Shown: positions 47,303-58,811, counted from the first letter of the stretch. The stretch: DNA of 64,000 nt from Methanobacterium paludis (GCF_000214725.1 NC_015574.1:942001-1006000), one strand, 5' to 3'. Program-made: numbers and translations. Notes: generated by a model not told the origin, from the letters alone.

Positions 47303-48592
47303 GTGGAAATCATAAATTTTAATGATAATGAAAAAAGCAAATTATTAAAGCGCTCCCAACTTGATGCTGTGGATGTTATCAGCACTGTTCAAGATATAAT
47401 AAATGATGTAAGAGCAAGAAGGGATGATTCGCTTAGATATTATACAGAAAAATTTGATAGGGTTAAACTGGAGAATTTCCAGGTAAAAAAGGAAGAAATA
47501 GAAAAAAGCCTTTTAAACGTGGATGATAACATAATCAAAGCCCTTAAAAAAGCTGCAAGTAATATAGAAAAATTTCACAGGGCTCAAATACCATCCGAAT
47601 GGTCTATAGAAGTTGATGGAGGTATAAATGCTGGTCAGATAGTTCGCCCTCTTGAAAAAGTCGGATGCTACATACCTGGGGGTAGAGCAGTATATCCATC
47701 CACAATTCTCATGACAACGATACCTGCAAAGATTGCAGGAGTTTCCAGGGTTATATGCTGCACACCACCACAGCCCAATGGCAAAGTAAGTGATATAATC
47801 CTTGCAGCTGCACATATTGCAGGTATTGATGAAATATATATGGTTGGGGGAGCCCAGGCCATAGCTGCCATGGCCTATGGAACAGATAGCATTCCTAAAG
47901 TTGATAAAATAGTTGGACCTGGAAATATATTTGTTACGGCCGCTAAAAAGCTTGTGTACGGTGAAGTTGATATTGATTTCCCTGCAGGCCCATCTGAAGT
48001 TCTCATAATTGCAGATGAGACTGCAAATCCAGATTATATAGCACTTGACCTCATGGCTCAAGCAGAACACGATCCAAATGCTGCATCAGTTCTTGTAACA
48101 ACATCAAAACGTCTTGCTGAGACTGTAAGTGCAGAAATAGATGATAAAATCCATAACATGAAAAGAGAAGAGATAATAAGAGAATCGCTTAACAAATACG
48201 GCAAAATAATTGTTGTTGATTCCATTGATACTGCCAGTAAATTTTCAAACGAATACGCTCCAGAACACCTTCTCATAATGACAGAAGATCCCGAAGGGGT
48301 TCTTAAGGATATAACCAATGCAGGATCCATATTTTTAGGAAATTTAACTCCCGTAGCTGCGGGAGATTACGGTTCTGGAACCAACCATGTCCTCCCAACG
48401 TCGGGGTGTGCAAGGATGTACTCAGGTTTGTCTGCAGAGTCATTTTTGAAAAAGCCAACAGTCCAAAGACTTTCCAAGGATGGGATCTTGAATCTAAAAG
48501 ACGTTGTTGTTTCCCTTGCAGAGTATGAAGGACTTTATGCCCATGCAGAATCCTTTAAAAAACGTGCTTTGGATGTTGAGAAGATGGACTGA
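47303..48592 (+). CDS. hisD: Histidinol dehydrogenase
   Basis: HisD performs the last two steps of histidine synthesis with zinc and NAD. The 429-residue protein has [61 protein letters not shown], the catalytic pair in [13 protein letters not shown] (Glu-His) and [11 protein letters not shown] with the zinc-binding His. The frame starts at TTG 47279, but GTG 47303 gives the family-like N-terminus EIINF and follows GGTAGTGG. It is a single gene, as is common for his genes in methanogens. Confidence 0.94.
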   Translation: MEIINFNDNEKSKLLKRSQLDAVDVISTVQDIINDVRARRDDSLRYYTEKFDRVKLENFQVKKEEIEKSLLNVDDNIIKALKKAASNIEKFHRAQIPSEWSIEVDGGINAGQIVRPLEKVGCYIPGGRAVYPSTILMTTIPAKIAGVSRVICCTPPQPNGKVSDIILAAAHIAGIDEIYMVGGAQAIAAMAYGTDSIPKVDKIVGPGNIFVTAAKKLVYGEVDIDFPAGPSEVLIIADETANPDYIALDLMAQAEHDPNAASVLVTTSKRLAETVSAEIDDKIHNMKREEIIRESLNKYGKIIVVDSIDTASKFSNEYAPEHLLIMTEDPEGVLKDITNAGSIFLGNLTPVAAGDYGSGTNHVLPTSGCARMYSGLSAESFLKKPTVQRLSKDGILNLKDVVVSLAEYEGLYAHAESFKKRALDVEKMD

Positions 48593-48977
48593 AACTTTGA
48601 GTGATGGTTGAAAACAGATCATAAATTCATAGATCCTGGAATTGGAAGAGTATTATATTATAGATCAAATAGAAGATCAAATCATTATTATTACTTATCA
48701 AAAAAATGTATCAATTAGGTTCTTAGCTCAAATTGATTATATACTGGATATGATAAAACTATAATAGAATTCAAATATTCTTTAAATATTCTTTTCGTAT
48801 CCTATTGTGAATGGGCCATTATGAATGGATTTCATTCAAAGAGAATTTTTCAAGAATTTTATTCAAAATAATGAGTATTAAGAATTTAGTTAAAACAGGT
48901 TAAATAACCGTCAATTTTACTTAATATTCAATAAGTAGATCTAAAATTTATTAAAATTTATTTAGAGGTGAATTATA
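48593..48977. other. Intergenic gap, promoter of aspS only
   Basis: This AT-rich gap lies between hisD and aspS. No frame is supported. The last 20 bases carry the AGGTGA ribosome binding site of aspS. Confidence 0.35.
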
Positions 48978-50297
48978 TTGACAGATTCATTGGAAAACTG
49001 GAGAAGAACCCACTACTCAGACAAAGTTAAAAAAGAGTTAAAAGGAGAAGATATCATCCTTATGGGATGGGTACATGAGATCAGAGACCTTGGAGGAATA
49101 ATATTTGTCCTTTTAAGGGACAGAGATGGTATTATGCAGATAACAGCTCCAAGCAAGAAGATCTCACCTAAGCTTTTTGAAGATATAAAGAAATTGAAAA
49201 AAGAAGCAGTAATAGCTGTTAAAGGTATTGTACAGGAGTCTCCAAAGGCACCCAACGGTGTTGAGATCATCCCTGAAGAGATAAAATTTTTAAACGGATC
49301 CAAACTGCCCCTTCCTCTGGACACCACAGGTAACGTCCATGCTGAGATTGATACCCGTCTTGATTCAAGGTATCTGGATCTCAGAAAACAGAATGTAAGT
49401 GCAATATTCAAGATAAAAAGTAGGATGTTCCATTCTATAAGGAAATTCCTTGAAGAAAAGGATTATCGCGAGATAAACACACCAAAACTTGTTGCATCAG
49501 CCACAGAAGGTGGAACAGAACTTTTCCCAATAACCTACTTTGAAAAAGAGGCATTTTTAGGACAGAGCCCACAGCTCTACAAACAGATGATGATGGCATC
49601 TGGTTTTGACAAAGTATTTGAAATAGCACCAATATTCCGTGCTGAAGAACATGACACACTCCGCCATCTCAACGAAGCCATCTCAATAGATCTAGAAACA
49701 GCATTCACAGACCATGAGGATGCCATGGAGATCCTTGAAGAACTCATTCAAAGGGCAATTCAAGATGTTAAAGAGCACTGTGGAGACGCACTCAAAACCC
49801 TTGAAGTGGATTTAAAAGTGCCTGAAATACCATTCCCTCGTGTAGACTACGATGATGTGGTTGATATTGTAACTTCAAAGGGAGTGCTTATGAATTACGG
49901 TGAAGACCTTTCAAGAGCAGCTGAAAAAGCTATGGGTGAAGTTATGGATGGATATTACTTTATCACAGGATGGCCAACAGCAATAAAACCGTTCTATGTA
50001 ATGCCAGGTTCAGAAGACCCTGAAAAAAGCTGTGCATTTGATTTAATGTACAAAGACCTGGAAATATCATCCGGAGCCATGAGGATACACAACTACGACC
50101 TGCTTGTTCAGCAGATGAAAGATAAAGGATTAAACCCTGATTCATTTGAAACCTATCTTCAAGCATTTAGATATGGAATGCCGCCACATTCAGGATGGGG
50201 TGTAGGTGCTGAAAGGTTCACAATGAGCATAACTGGCGTAAAGAACATAAGGGAAACTGTTCTCTTCCCCAGAGACAGGAGACGGCTCACACCTTAA
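48978..50297 (+). CDS. aspS: Aspartyl-tRNA synthetase (archaeal type)
   Basis: This class II synthetase of 439 residues has an N-terminal OB-fold anticodon domain ([27 protein letters not shown]), motif 1 ([30 protein letters not shown]), motif 2 ([14 protein letters not shown]) and motif 3 ([13 protein letters not shown], about 403-417). The archaeal form may charge tRNA-Asp and, where AsnRS is missing, tRNA-Asn. Discrimination cannot be settled from this region. The start is TTG 48978 with AGGTGA about seven bases before it. Confidence 0.96.
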   Translation: MTDSLENWRRTHYSDKVKKELKGEDIILMGWVHEIRDLGGIIFVLLRDRDGIMQITAPSKKISPKLFEDIKKLKKEAVIAVKGIVQESPKAPNGVEIIPEEIKFLNGSKLPLPLDTTGNVHAEIDTRLDSRYLDLRKQNVSAIFKIKSRMFHSIRKFLEEKDYREINTPKLVASATEGGTELFPITYFEKEAFLGQSPQLYKQMMMASGFDKVFEIAPIFRAEEHDTLRHLNEAISIDLETAFTDHEDAMEILEELIQRAIQDVKEHCGDALKTLEVDLKVPEIPFPRVDYDDVVDIVTSKGVLMNYGEDLSRAAEKAMGEVMDGYYFITGWPTAIKPFYVMPGSEDPEKSCAFDLMYKDLEISSGAMRIHNYDLLVQQMKDKGLNPDSFETYLQAFRYGMPPHSGWGVGAERFTMSITGVKNIRETVLFPRDRRRLTP

Positions 50298-50531
50298 TAA
50301 TTCTTTCAAAAAAAAATTGATCAATATTGATAAAATTGATCAAATACTTTTTTTTATTTTTTGAGAAATTTGATATTTAAGGAAGTTCAAGAATATTTTA
50401 GAAGTAAATTAATCCCAAGTAAAATTAATCTAAATAATCTATCAATCCAAATCCAAATAATCTTTAATCCAAATAATTTTGAAGGATGTTCAATATTTAT
50501 TTTTTTAATAAGCCAAGGGAAGGATTCTATT

Positions 50532-51809
50532 TTGAAAATCCACGATATAACTGTTGTAGGAGCAGGGCCAGCAGGAATGATGGTCGCAATCCACGCAGCA
50601 GAACTTAAAAAAGATGTTGTCTTGATTGAAAGAAACGATTCAATAGGCAAGAAACTTCTTATAACTGGTAAAGGCCGATGTAACGTCACCAACACTGCTT
50701 CCATAAATGAGTTCACCAAAAAATTCGGAAGGCGAGGCGTTTTTTTAAGATCTGCATTTTCTTCATTTTCAAATGAAGATCTAATGGCGTTTTTCAAGTC
50801 TAAAGGTCTCGATATGAAAATTGAAGATAAAGGACGTGTTTTTCCAGTTACAGAAGATTCAAAATCTATTTTAAATGTTTTAAAAGAATATTTAAAGGAA
50901 AATAGGGTAAAAATCATTTATAATGCACGTTTATCCAAAATTAAAAAATTTGATGATACTTTTAGAGTGAATTTTACTTTAAATGGAGAAAATATTAGTA
51001 TAAATAGTAAAAATGTTGTATTGGCTACTGGAGGGGCGTCTTATTGGTCAACAGGTTCCAGTGGTGATGGTTTTCGTATTGCAGAAGAGATGGGCCACAG
51101 GATAACTTCTCTAAAACCAGGTTCAGTTCCTCTAAAAACCAAAGAATCATGGGTGAAGGATCTACAGGGAATTTCGCTTGAAAATGTTCGTTTAACATTT
51201 AAAAATGGTAAAAAGAAGATTATTTCAGATAACAGCGACATTATCTTCACACACTTTGGAGTCTCAGGCCCTACGATCCTGGACTTGAGCAATCAAATCA
51301 TTTCTCTTCTTGAAAAAAATGGAGAAATTCCACTTTTCATAGATTTTAAACCAGATTTAAAAAGGGAAGAGCTTGAAAACAAATTATTTAATCAATTTGA
51401 AACCCATGGAAAAACGGATTTAAAGAATTTTATGAAGTTTATGCTGCCCAACCGCATGATTCCTATTTTTATACAGTTATCTGGTGTGGAACCAAAGAAA
51501 AAATTGAATCAGATCAACAAAAAAGAAAGAAATTCGATTATTAATCTGTTAAAATCCTTGCCTCTCACAATAGTAGGACATTTACCCCTTGAAAAGGCAA
51601 TGGTTACATGTGGGGGAGTTTCAAAAAAAGAAATAGATCCCCAGACCATGCAATCCAAGATTGTAACTGGTTTATATTTTGCAGGCGAAATTATTGATGG
51701 ATGCGCACCCAGTGGGGGTTATAATCTTCAGCAAGCATTTTCCACAGGTTACCTTGCTGGTGAACATGCTGCCAAAATAAAATATAACTCGAATCTCAAT
51801 CATGAATAG
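50532..51809 (+). CDS. HI0933/YhiN-like NAD(P)/FAD-dependent oxidoreductase
   Basis: The protein of about 425 residues has the FAD-binding DITVVGAGPAGMMVAIHAAELKKDVVLIE at the N-terminus, GKKLLITGKGRCNVTN (family hallmark), a middle domain and the C-terminal FAGEIIDGCAPSGGYNLQQAFSTGYLAGEHAA. The reaction is unknown. The frame reaches back to 50361, but that extension is AT-rich and unrelated to the family. TTG 50532 behind GGAAGGAT begins directly before the FAD motif and is preferred. Confidence 0.9.
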   Translation: MKIHDITVVGAGPAGMMVAIHAAELKKDVVLIERNDSIGKKLLITGKGRCNVTNTASINEFTKKFGRRGVFLRSAFSSFSNEDLMAFFKSKGLDMKIEDKGRVFPVTEDSKSILNVLKEYLKENRVKIIYNARLSKIKKFDDTFRVNFTLNGENISINSKNVVLATGGASYWSTGSSGDGFRIAEEMGHRITSLKPGSVPLKTKESWVKDLQGISLENVRLTFKNGKKKIISDNSDIIFTHFGVSGPTILDLSNQIISLLEKNGEIPLFIDFKPDLKREELENKLFNQFETHGKTDLKNFMKFMLPNRMIPIFIQLSGVEPKKKLNQINKKERNSIINLLKSLPLTIVGHLPLEKAMVTCGGVSKKEIDPQTMQSKIVTGLYFAGEIIDGCAPSGGYNLQQAFSTGYLAGEHAAKIKYNSNLNHE

Positions 51810-51980
51810 TCTATTAGCAGGATTGAGTCTAATTAACAGAGTTTAAGCTGGAAATTTGAATTTAAAGATCAAAAAGAAGAAAAGGAAATTTTAAAGGATT
51901 AAAAAAATAATAAAGAAATTTTACAAAATTGTAACTTAAGGATTTACTTATTTTTTTTGCTTTTTTGCAGGAATTACAGC

Positions 51981-52595
51981 TTATCTAGCTTTTGTTTTCA
52001 TGTATTCCTCAACAGACCTTGATCCAAAGTAGAACACAATTATAATTGCCATTACCCATGTAAAATTTGCTATAATTGTTTTTAGAGGTTCTCCTGAAGG
52101 TATTGCTGCACCTCCAAATGTTACAATTGGCAAAAATGTGAAGTATTCCACCACAAAGGAACCGGTAAGGGCTTTCCTGATTTCCCCTGTGTCGAATGGG
52201 GACGTTCCGGACATGTAGTTTGTAGTGATGAGTATGCCAAAGAATGTGACTATTCCTATTCCAATAAACATCCATTGGATTGGTAGTTTAAGAAGAAAGA
52301 CCAATAGTGGAATAACCACCAGGTCAGCAGCTCCAATTAATGTTATCATTTTAATGGAGTTGAGCCATTTTCTGTGTCTTGAGTTTTTCACCTGTCTTAA
52401 AAAATTATCTTTCTCGCGTTCTGTCTTTTTTTTCTCTTTATCCAACCATTCAACCTTTTTTTCAAGTTGTTCCTTTTCTTTTGTTAATTTTTCAATTTTT
52501 TCTTTGTCAAGCTCACGGATCTGCCCTTCTAACTCTTTTTTTTCATTGTAAAGTGTTTCAAGTTCAATTTTTAGTTCTTTTTCTTCATTGGTCAT
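51981..52595 (-). CDS. Coiled-coil membrane protein
   Basis: The 204-residue protein has an N-terminal coiled coil (about residues 1-68, Lys/Glu-rich heptads such as LDKEKIEKLTKEKEQLEKKVEWLDKE) followed by four hydrophobic segments at about 82-102, 108-126, 145-165 and 175-193. No family is recognised. The coiled coil suggests oligomerisation or attachment to another protein at the inner face of the membrane. It stands alone. Confidence 0.6.
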   Translation of the reverse strand: MTNEEKELKIELETLYNEKKELEGQIRELDKEKIEKLTKEKEQLEKKVEWLDKEKKKTEREKDNFLRQVKNSRHRKWLNSIKMITLIGAADLVVIPLLVFLLKLPIQWMFIGIGIVTFFGILITTNYMSGTSPFDTGEIRKALTGSFVVEYFTFLPIVTFGGAAIPSGEPLKTIIANFTWVMAIIIVFYFGSRSVEEYMKTKAR

Positions 52596-52925
52596 GTTTA
52601 CACCTCAATCCGCATGATGACGTTCATAATGATTTAATTAACTTTCTACTTGATATGATATTTAAATTTATTAATATATTAAACTATTTAATTTTAAACT
52701 ATTAATTGGGCAGCATAGAACAAACAAGGCCTAACAACTGGGCAACTGAATGTTTATGGAAAAGTTTATGGAAAATAGTTGATTCCTGTTGTGATTTTTA
52801 AGAGTAACGTATTAAACCATAGAGATTTATAACTTTAATAAAATTCTTTGAATACCATTTGAGATATCAATTCTTTGAATAATAAATATCAATTCTGGAA
52901 TATCTTTTAAAATTCAGGTAGTTAT
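52596..52925. other. Divergent gap, no supported gene
   Basis: AT-rich DNA separates the coiled-coil gene from the shikimate-entry operon. It includes a repeated AATTCTTTGAAT-type element (about 52842, 52870) and presumably the operon promoter. Nothing else is evident. Confidence 0.35.
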
Positions 52926-53465
52926 ATGATAAAAATAGTTTACGATATTAAAGTTTATAGGGAAGTTTTAAGAGATATTATACAAGCAGATGATGTTGTG
53001 GTTGAGCTTGGATGCCACGTTGGTAATTCAACTAGGATCATCTCTAAATTATCCCCTGAGGGAAGGATCATATCGCTGGACAACAGTCCTGAGGCTGTAA
53101 GTGCTATGGCCTCTGTTATGGATAAAAATAGAAATGTTGAATTCATAAAAGCAGATGTTAGACTTCACGAAACTTTAGAAGTTGTAGCTAAAAAAATTAA
53201 GGAGATTGGTAAGTGTGATGTGTTATCAGTGGATCTTGGGGGAGGATACCATCCGGACACCACATTCAAGGTCTTTTTCATATGGTCATCAACTTTAAAA
53301 CCTCGAGATACAATAATAAGAAACAGAGGACTTTTAGATTTTGTTCACTCATCTTCATCAGACGAGGTGATAAAATCCCGCGAGGGATGGTTGGAGTCGT
53401 CTGGAAATGATGGAATCCCACCGAGGTTAAAAGAATTTAAACTTTGGTCATCAAAAATCAATTAG
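52926..53465 (+). CDS. SAM-dependent methyltransferase
   Basis: This 179-residue class I methyltransferase fold has motif [18 protein letters not shown] (about 23-39), the acidic loop [11 protein letters not shown] (about 47-57) and the motif III region [19 protein letters not shown]. The substrate is unknown. AGGTAG precedes ATG 52926. Its stop is about 12 bases before the ADH synthase start, so it is the first gene of the shikimate operon. Whether it methylates a pathway intermediate or a nucleic acid cannot be told. Confidence 0.78.
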   Translation: MIKIVYDIKVYREVLRDIIQADDVVVELGCHVGNSTRIISKLSPEGRIISLDNSPEAVSAMASVMDKNRNVEFIKADVRLHETLEVVAKKIKEIGKCDVLSVDLGGGYHPDTTFKVFFIWSSTLKPRDTIIRNRGLLDFVHSSSSDEVIKSREGWLESSGNDGIPPRLKEFKLWSSKIN

Positions 53466-53476
53466 GAGGATGTTTT

Positions 53477-54274
53477 ATGATAGGTAAAAGAATCAGGATC
53501 GAAAGGATACTAAACAGAAAAACAGGAAGATGCGTGATAGTGCCAATGGACCACGGCGTATCTGTAGGCCCTATTCCCGGGATCATTGACATGGCAAGTA
53601 CCATTGATGAAGTTGCAAGCGGTGGAGCAAACGCAGTTATAATGCACAAAGGAATGGTTGGCCGAGGCCACAGAGGATACGGAATGGACATAGGACTTAT
53701 AATCCACCTTTCAGCAAGTACATCCCTTGGACCAGATCCAGATAACAAGGTACTTGTAACTTCAGTTGAAAAAGCACTGAAAATTGGGGCAGACGCAGTA
53801 TCGGTACATGTGAATATTGGTTCTGAAAAAGAACCTGAGATGCTCATGAAACTTGGAAGAATATCTGAGATCTGTGACGACTGGGGAATGCCACTCATTG
53901 CTATGATGTACCCCCGCGGTAGAAACATCACCAATGAACACGATGTAGATGTTGTGAAACTGGCAGTAAGAACAGGAGCAGAACTTGGTGCAGATATTGT
54001 AAAAACCAATTACACAGGAGACCCTGATACATTCAAACAGGTTGTAGATGGATGTCCGGTTCCTGTGGTTATAGCAGGAGGACCAAGAGTGGAAACAGAC
54101 CGCGAACTTCTTGAAATGGTGAAAAACTCTGTTGATGTTGGTGGTGCGGGTGTAGCAATCGGAAGAAACGTATTCCAGGCAAGATCGCCTCAAAAAACAA
54201 CAAAAGCAATAGCCGGAATAGTTCACAACAATCTTGAAGTAGATGAAGCCCTTAAAATACTTAATGGGTACTAA
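53477..54274 (+). CDS. aroA': 2-amino-3,7-dideoxy-D-threo-hept-6-ulosonate synthase
   Basis: ADH synthase joins 6-deoxy-5-ketofructose phosphate with aspartate semialdehyde, the archaeal replacement for DAHP synthase in aromatic amino acid biosynthesis. The 265-residue Schiff-base aldolase has [62 protein letters not shown] (catalytic Lys) and [25 protein letters not shown] precedes ATG 53477; an earlier in-frame start at 53444 overlaps the methyltransferase gene and is rejected. The 3-dehydroquinate synthase II gene follows. Confidence 0.95.
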   Translation: MIGKRIRIERILNRKTGRCVIVPMDHGVSVGPIPGIIDMASTIDEVASGGANAVIMHKGMVGRGHRGYGMDIGLIIHLSASTSLGPDPDNKVLVTSVEKALKIGADAVSVHVNIGSEKEPEMLMKLGRISEICDDWGMPLIAMMYPRGRNITNEHDVDVVKLAVRTGAELGADIVKTNYTGDPDTFKQVVDGCPVPVVIAGGPRVETDRELLEMVKNSVDVGGAGVAIGRNVFQARSPQKTTKAIAGIVHNNLEVDEALKILNGY

Positions 54275-54363
54275 ATTGATGTTAATGTGTTAAATGAACA
54301 TTAAATAAATATTTTAAATATTATCGAAAGAGATCGTTAGATCAAAGATTTGGAGTTAAACGC

Positions 54364-55488
54364 ATGAAATTTGCATGGATAATGGCAGAGGGTATAAGTT
54401 GGGATAAGAAGAAGGAATTCATAACAACAGCCCTTGAATCAGGGATAGATCACATTGTGGACTTCACAGATGTTGAGAACATCAGAAAACTGGGAAATTT
54501 CACCCTTATCTCAGATGTGGATGTATCTGACATAACTTTAGTTGGAAGAAATGGTGAAGGTGATGGAACCCTTATAATTCCGGAAGATATCTCCCAGTCA
54601 AAAGATCTGGCAGCAATATCTGGATTTAAAAGGAAAGGAAAACAGGTTGCAGCTTATGTTGAGATCACAAGTAAAAAACATGAAGAATTGGCTTCCCTGC
54701 TTGGAAAAACTGCAGACTACTTGATATTGGTTGGAATGGACTGGACTGTCATACCCCTTGAGAACATCATAGCCAGCCTTCAAAATGAGGATGTAAAATT
54801 AATAGCCGCAGTTTCAGATTACAAAGAAGCTAAATTAGCTCTTGAAACCCTTGAATACGGTACAGATGGCATAATGTTATGTCCAAAAGATGTATCTGAG
54901 ATTAAAAAGGTTGCAGAACTAATAGAAAAGATAGAATCTGAAAGCTACGATCTCAAACCTGCAACAGTTACCCGGGTTGAACCGGTGGGGTCAGGTGACA
55001 GGGTCTGTGTGGATACTTGTTCAATAATGAACTTTGGAGAAGGAATGTTAGTTGGTTCCTATGCCAAAGGGTTGTTTTTGGTACATAGTGAGTCTCTTGA
55101 GAGTGAATACGTGGCGTCAAGACCATTTCGGGTCAATGCAGGGCCGGTGCATGCTTACGTCATGACCCCTGGAAACAAAACCCGGTACCTTTCAGAGATA
55201 GAAACTGGCGATGAAGTTTTAACTGTAGATAAAGAGGGTAACACCAAAAGTACTGTTGTTGGTCGTGTAAAAATAGAAAAAAGGCCTTTAATACTCGTTG
55301 AAGCTGAATACAGCGGGGTTGTTTTGAGGACTTTGCTTCAAAACGCAGAAACCATAAGACTTGTAGGGGAAGATGAACAGCCAATATCTGTTGCAGACCT
55401 CAAAGTTGGGGATAAAGTTATGGTTTACCTGGATAAAAGTGCAAGACACTTTGGAATGGCCATTGATGAGACCATAATTGAAAAATGA
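54364..55488 (+). CDS. aroB': 3-dehydroquinate synthase II
   Basis: This converts the ADH synthase product to 3-dehydroquinate with NAD-linked deamination, the archaeal alternative to AroB. The 374-residue protein has [21 protein letters not shown] at the N-terminus, [44 protein letters not shown] (a likely metal-binding region) and [33 protein letters not shown] precedes the ATG. It lies about 90 bases after ADH synthase in the same operon. Confidence 0.95.
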   Translation: MKFAWIMAEGISWDKKKEFITTALESGIDHIVDFTDVENIRKLGNFTLISDVDVSDITLVGRNGEGDGTLIIPEDISQSKDLAAISGFKRKGKQVAAYVEITSKKHEELASLLGKTADYLILVGMDWTVIPLENIIASLQNEDVKLIAAVSDYKEAKLALETLEYGTDGIMLCPKDVSEIKKVAELIEKIESESYDLKPATVTRVEPVGSGDRVCVDTCSIMNFGEGMLVGSYAKGLFLVHSESLESEYVASRPFRVNAGPVHAYVMTPGNKTRYLSEIETGDEVLTVDKEGNTKSTVVGRVKIEKRPLILVEAEYSGVVLRTLLQNAETIRLVGEDEQPISVADLKVGDKVMVYLDKSARHFGMAIDETIIEK

Positions 55489-55614
55489 AGAGATTTTGAT
55501 AAAAAATTGGTGGGTAATAAATCATCAATTTCTAATGGTCATCAATTTTTAATTCATTTTTATGGTATAAAAATGTTGATTTCATGATTTCCGTGAGTTT
55601 TTGGGTGGTTACAA

Positions 55615-56556
55615 ATGTCTGGATACGAAGTTGAAATAATAAGCCCTGAAAAAAAGGAAGAACTCTTCCAGGAACTTGTAGTTAAGGTTAAATTCGAAAG
55701 AAAAGCAAATATACATGGAGCATGTGTTAAACTTTTAACAGACAATCCAGACTTCAAAGAAGAATGGGAAGATAATTTTAAATTCATGAATGAGGATATA
55801 AGGCCCCATACAAAGATATTTGCAATCAATGATGGGGGAGATCTCCATGTTATGTATGAACCAATTTCTAATACTTGCATAATCAAAAATTGTGATTATT
55901 ACGGCTGGATAAAGAGTATAGCTCTAGCAGCTGTTTCAGATTTCTTTGAGGATTACCATTCCGTTCACAGAAGATATTCAGTTCATGGTTCTGTTGTGGA
56001 TTATATGGGGCATGCAATCGCCATAATTGGACCTCCTGGAACAGGAAAGACCACTTTGACCTATGGGCTGCTACAAAACAATGATTTCAACTATATATCC
56101 GATGATTGGTTTTTTGCACGTCTTTTTGACAATGCAGTGGTAATATATTCCTCAGAAAAGAATTCTTACATACGTGATGATATAGCAGAGGTCTGGAAAG
56201 ATTTTGCTGCAGAGGTTAATAAAGTTAAACTGGATGTTAAAGGCCGTGGGATCGCAGATGTGAACACTCTATTTGGAGGACGCAGCAGGGAAAGTTCAAC
56301 TTTAAAAACAGTTGTTCTTCTTGAAAGGGATTCTAATAAACCTCCATTTATGAAGATTGATGCGGATGCGGCTGTGGATTTTATGGTGGAAAAAGATTTC
56401 TGCAACCCCCACCAACTTATAAGAAATGACAGGAAATTCGAATTGAGGAAGAACTTTTTTAGAGAGATTTTCTCAAAACTTGATGTTTACATTTTGAATA
56501 CTATAGAAACACCGGAAGAGAGTCTTAATAGAATAAAGAATCTTGCAACAAGGTGA
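55615..56556 (+). CDS. HPr-kinase-like P-loop protein
   Basis: The 313-residue protein has the core HPr kinase fold. YSVHGSVVDYMGHAIAIIGPPGTGKTTLTY (P-loop GPPGTGKT at about 139-146) is followed by NYISDDWFFARL with a metal-binding Asp pair (about 162-165). This matches the sequence order of HPr kinase/phosphorylase. The N-terminal 120 residues are of unrecognised type. Methanogens lack the PTS, so the substrate is not HPr; it may phosphorylate a small molecule. It lies between the shikimate-entry genes and thpR, with the thpR ribosome binding site overlapping its stop. Confidence 0.72.
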   Translation: MSGYEVEIISPEKKEELFQELVVKVKFERKANIHGACVKLLTDNPDFKEEWEDNFKFMNEDIRPHTKIFAINDGGDLHVMYEPISNTCIIKNCDYYGWIKSIALAAVSDFFEDYHSVHRRYSVHGSVVDYMGHAIAIIGPPGTGKTTLTYGLLQNNDFNYISDDWFFARLFDNAVVIYSSEKNSYIRDDIAEVWKDFAAEVNKVKLDVKGRGIADVNTLFGGRSRESSTLKTVVLLERDSNKPPFMKIDADAAVDFMVEKDFCNPHQLIRNDRKFELRKNFFREIFSKLDVYILNTIETPEESLNRIKNLATR

Positions 56557-56561
56557 TAAAT

Positions 56562-57110
56562 ATGAGAGCTTTTTTAGCTGTAGATGTGGATGAAGTACTT
56601 GTGGATAAAATAACAGAGGTGCAGAAACAACTTGCAGAGGCCGAAGCCCAGGTGAAGTTTGTCGAACCAGAAAACCTGCATTTCACCTTCAAATTCTTTG
56701 GAGATATTTCCAGGGAAAAGGCAGATGAAATAATAGGCATGATAGAAGGAAAAATGAAGGAATACGAACCATTTGAAATTTCAATCAAAAATACTGGTGT
56801 ATTTCCCCATATGGGTTATATGAGGGTCATTTGGCTTGGTGTGGAGGATGCTGAACCATTTTCCCAGATGCAAATGGGATTTGATGAAGATTTTGTGAAA
56901 ATGGGCTTCAAAAAGGAGAGAAGTTACATTCCACACCTTACAATAGGCAGGGTTAAAGGGGCACATAACAAAGATGCCCTTGTAGCAGCCATAAACGAAC
57001 TTGAAGATGTTGAGATTGGAAAGATGATCGTAAAAAAGATAGTCCTCAAACAGAGCGAACTTACACCTGTTGGACCAGTATACACGGATGTAAAAGAATT
57101 TAAACTTTGA
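56562..57110 (+). CDS. thpR: RNA 2',3'-cyclic phosphodiesterase
   Basis: This 182-residue protein of the 2H phosphoesterase family carries two HxT/Sx motifs, NLHFTFKFFGD (about 43-53) and YIPHLTIGRVKG (about 123-134). It opens 2',3'-cyclic phosphate ends to 2'-phosphate and may ligate tRNA halves. AGGTGAT (56551-56557) precedes ATG 56562 and overlaps the upstream stop. Family proteins typically have about 175-185 residues, so this is complete. The CCA-adding enzyme gene follows, giving an RNA end-processing pair. Confidence 0.93.
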   Translation: MRAFLAVDVDEVLVDKITEVQKQLAEAEAQVKFVEPENLHFTFKFFGDISREKADEIIGMIEGKMKEYEPFEISIKNTGVFPHMGYMRVIWLGVEDAEPFSQMQMGFDEDFVKMGFKKERSYIPHLTIGRVKGAHNKDALVAAINELEDVEIGKMIVKKIVLKQSELTPVGPVYTDVKEFKL

Positions 57111-57379
57111 AATGATTTAAAATTCGGAAACTTTGAATAATTAAAATTGAGACTTAAAAATCATATTTGGTGATAGAAAGCCAAAATAGATTTTGGGATT
57201 TTTATTTTAAGCTTATCCAATTATTATCATTTAAAATTTTAATACCTATTTAATTTAACTAATAACTATTTAAGTTAACCAAATTTTTTTATTTGTTTCA
57301 TTTAAGATTATGAAACGTAGATTGAATTTAAATGAAATTATAAATGTAAATTGAATGCAGCAATCTAAAGGTGACATGT

Positions 57380-58765
57380 GTGGTAGATATAAATTATAAT
57401 GCGGTTTTGGAGGATATAAAACCCACAGAACCTGAAAAAAAGAAAGTAAAGGATCTTTTGGATAAACTTATCCACATAATAAATAAATTAGCAGTAAAAG
57501 AAGGTATAACTGCAGAAGCAGTTCTTGTAGGTTCTGTTGCTAAAGGGACCTGGTTGGCAGGCAAGGCAGACATAGATCTGTTCATAAAATTTCCATTAAA
57601 CACCGAAGAGAGATACTTGAAAAAATGGGGGCTCACTCTGGGCCATAAATGCATCGAAATGATGAACGGCAGAGCTGAAGAACGTTACGCTTCTCATCCT
57701 TATGTTACGGGTTTTATAAATGGATGTGAAATAGATTTTGTGCCATGTTATATTATAGCAGACTCTTCCCAACTCAAATCTGCGGTAGATAGGACTATAC
57801 CTCACACAGAATATGTTAAGAGGAATTTAAAACCAAACCAGGCCGATGAAGTGATGCTGCTTAAGAAGTTTATGGGTTCTGTTGGAACATATGGATCTGA
57901 ATTTAAGGTGGGAGGATTTTCAGGATACCTCTGTGAACTCCTGGTTTTACGATATGGATCCTTTCAGGGGGTTCTTGAAGCTGCAAGAGATTCATGGAAA
58001 CCTGGATGTATTATAGACCTTGAAAACTACGGCACAGCAGAACTCTTTGATGATCCTTTAATTGCTGTTGACCCTGTGGATAAAAATAGAAATGTTGCAG
58101 CGGCTTTAAATCTTCAAAAAATGTCAGAGTTTGTTGTGGCTGCTGGAAATTTCCTTAAAAACCCTTCAAAAGAATATTTTTACCCAAAGAACCTTGAATT
58201 TGATCTGAGTTTAATAAAAGAAGAATTTGAAAAAAGAGGGACAAAAACATTCCTTCTAACCTTCAGACCACCGGAAATACCTGCAGATGCAGTTTATCCC
58301 CAGATCAAAAAAACAGAAAATTCAATGGCTCAAGTCGTAGAAAGGGAAGGATTTAAGGTTTTAGGAAGTGATTCATGGACGGATGAAAATGAAAAAGCCG
58401 TGATATTACTTGAATTGGAAACATGGAAACTTCCACGGGTAAAAAAACATTTAGGTCCATTTATATGGTCTAAAGACCATCAGGAAAGATTTCTGGAGAA
58501 ATATGATAATTGTGCATGGGTTGAAGGGGATAGATGGGTTGTTGAAGTCCCCAGAAAATATGAAAATGCAGAATATTTCCTTAACGATATTCTGGTGGAA
58601 AATAAGATAGGTTACCTGCAGTTCGGCAAGCATTTGAAGGAGGAAATACTTAAAAACCATGAAATAATTGATATAATTGAGTTTTTAGAGTCTGGAAAAT
58701 GTGATGATAATATTTTAGAGTTTTTATATATGTATTTGAATAGAAGCGAGCTTCTATGGAGGTAA
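57380..58765 (+). CDS. cca: CCA tRNA nucleotidyltransferase (class I, archaeal)
   Basis: It adds or repairs the 3'-CCA end of tRNA. The 461-residue protein has the polymerase-beta-type core AEAVLVGSVAKGTWLAGKADIDLFIKFPL with two catalytic Asp residues (DID), plus SHPYVTGFINGCEIDFVPCY with the third. The remainder, including GSVGTYGSEFKVGGFSGYLCELLVLRYGSF, is typical of the archaeal enzyme. AAAGGTGA precedes GTG 57380; an in-frame GTG at 57371 overlaps that sequence and is less likely. Confidence 0.95.
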   Translation: MVDINYNAVLEDIKPTEPEKKKVKDLLDKLIHIINKLAVKEGITAEAVLVGSVAKGTWLAGKADIDLFIKFPLNTEERYLKKWGLTLGHKCIEMMNGRAEERYASHPYVTGFINGCEIDFVPCYIIADSSQLKSAVDRTIPHTEYVKRNLKPNQADEVMLLKKFMGSVGTYGSEFKVGGFSGYLCELLVLRYGSFQGVLEAARDSWKPGCIIDLENYGTAELFDDPLIAVDPVDKNRNVAAALNLQKMSEFVVAAGNFLKNPSKEYFYPKNLEFDLSLIKEEFEKRGTKTFLLTFRPPEIPADAVYPQIKKTENSMAQVVEREGFKVLGSDSWTDENEKAVILLELETWKLPRVKKHLGPFIWSKDHQERFLEKYDNCAWVEGDRWVVEVPRKYENAEYFLNDILVENKIGYLQFGKHLKEEILKNHEIIDIIEFLESGKCDDNILEFLYMYLNRSELLWR

Positions 58766-58811
58766 AACCTTTTTAATTTTATTTAAAGTTTTTAATCTTC
58801 TATTTAACTCT

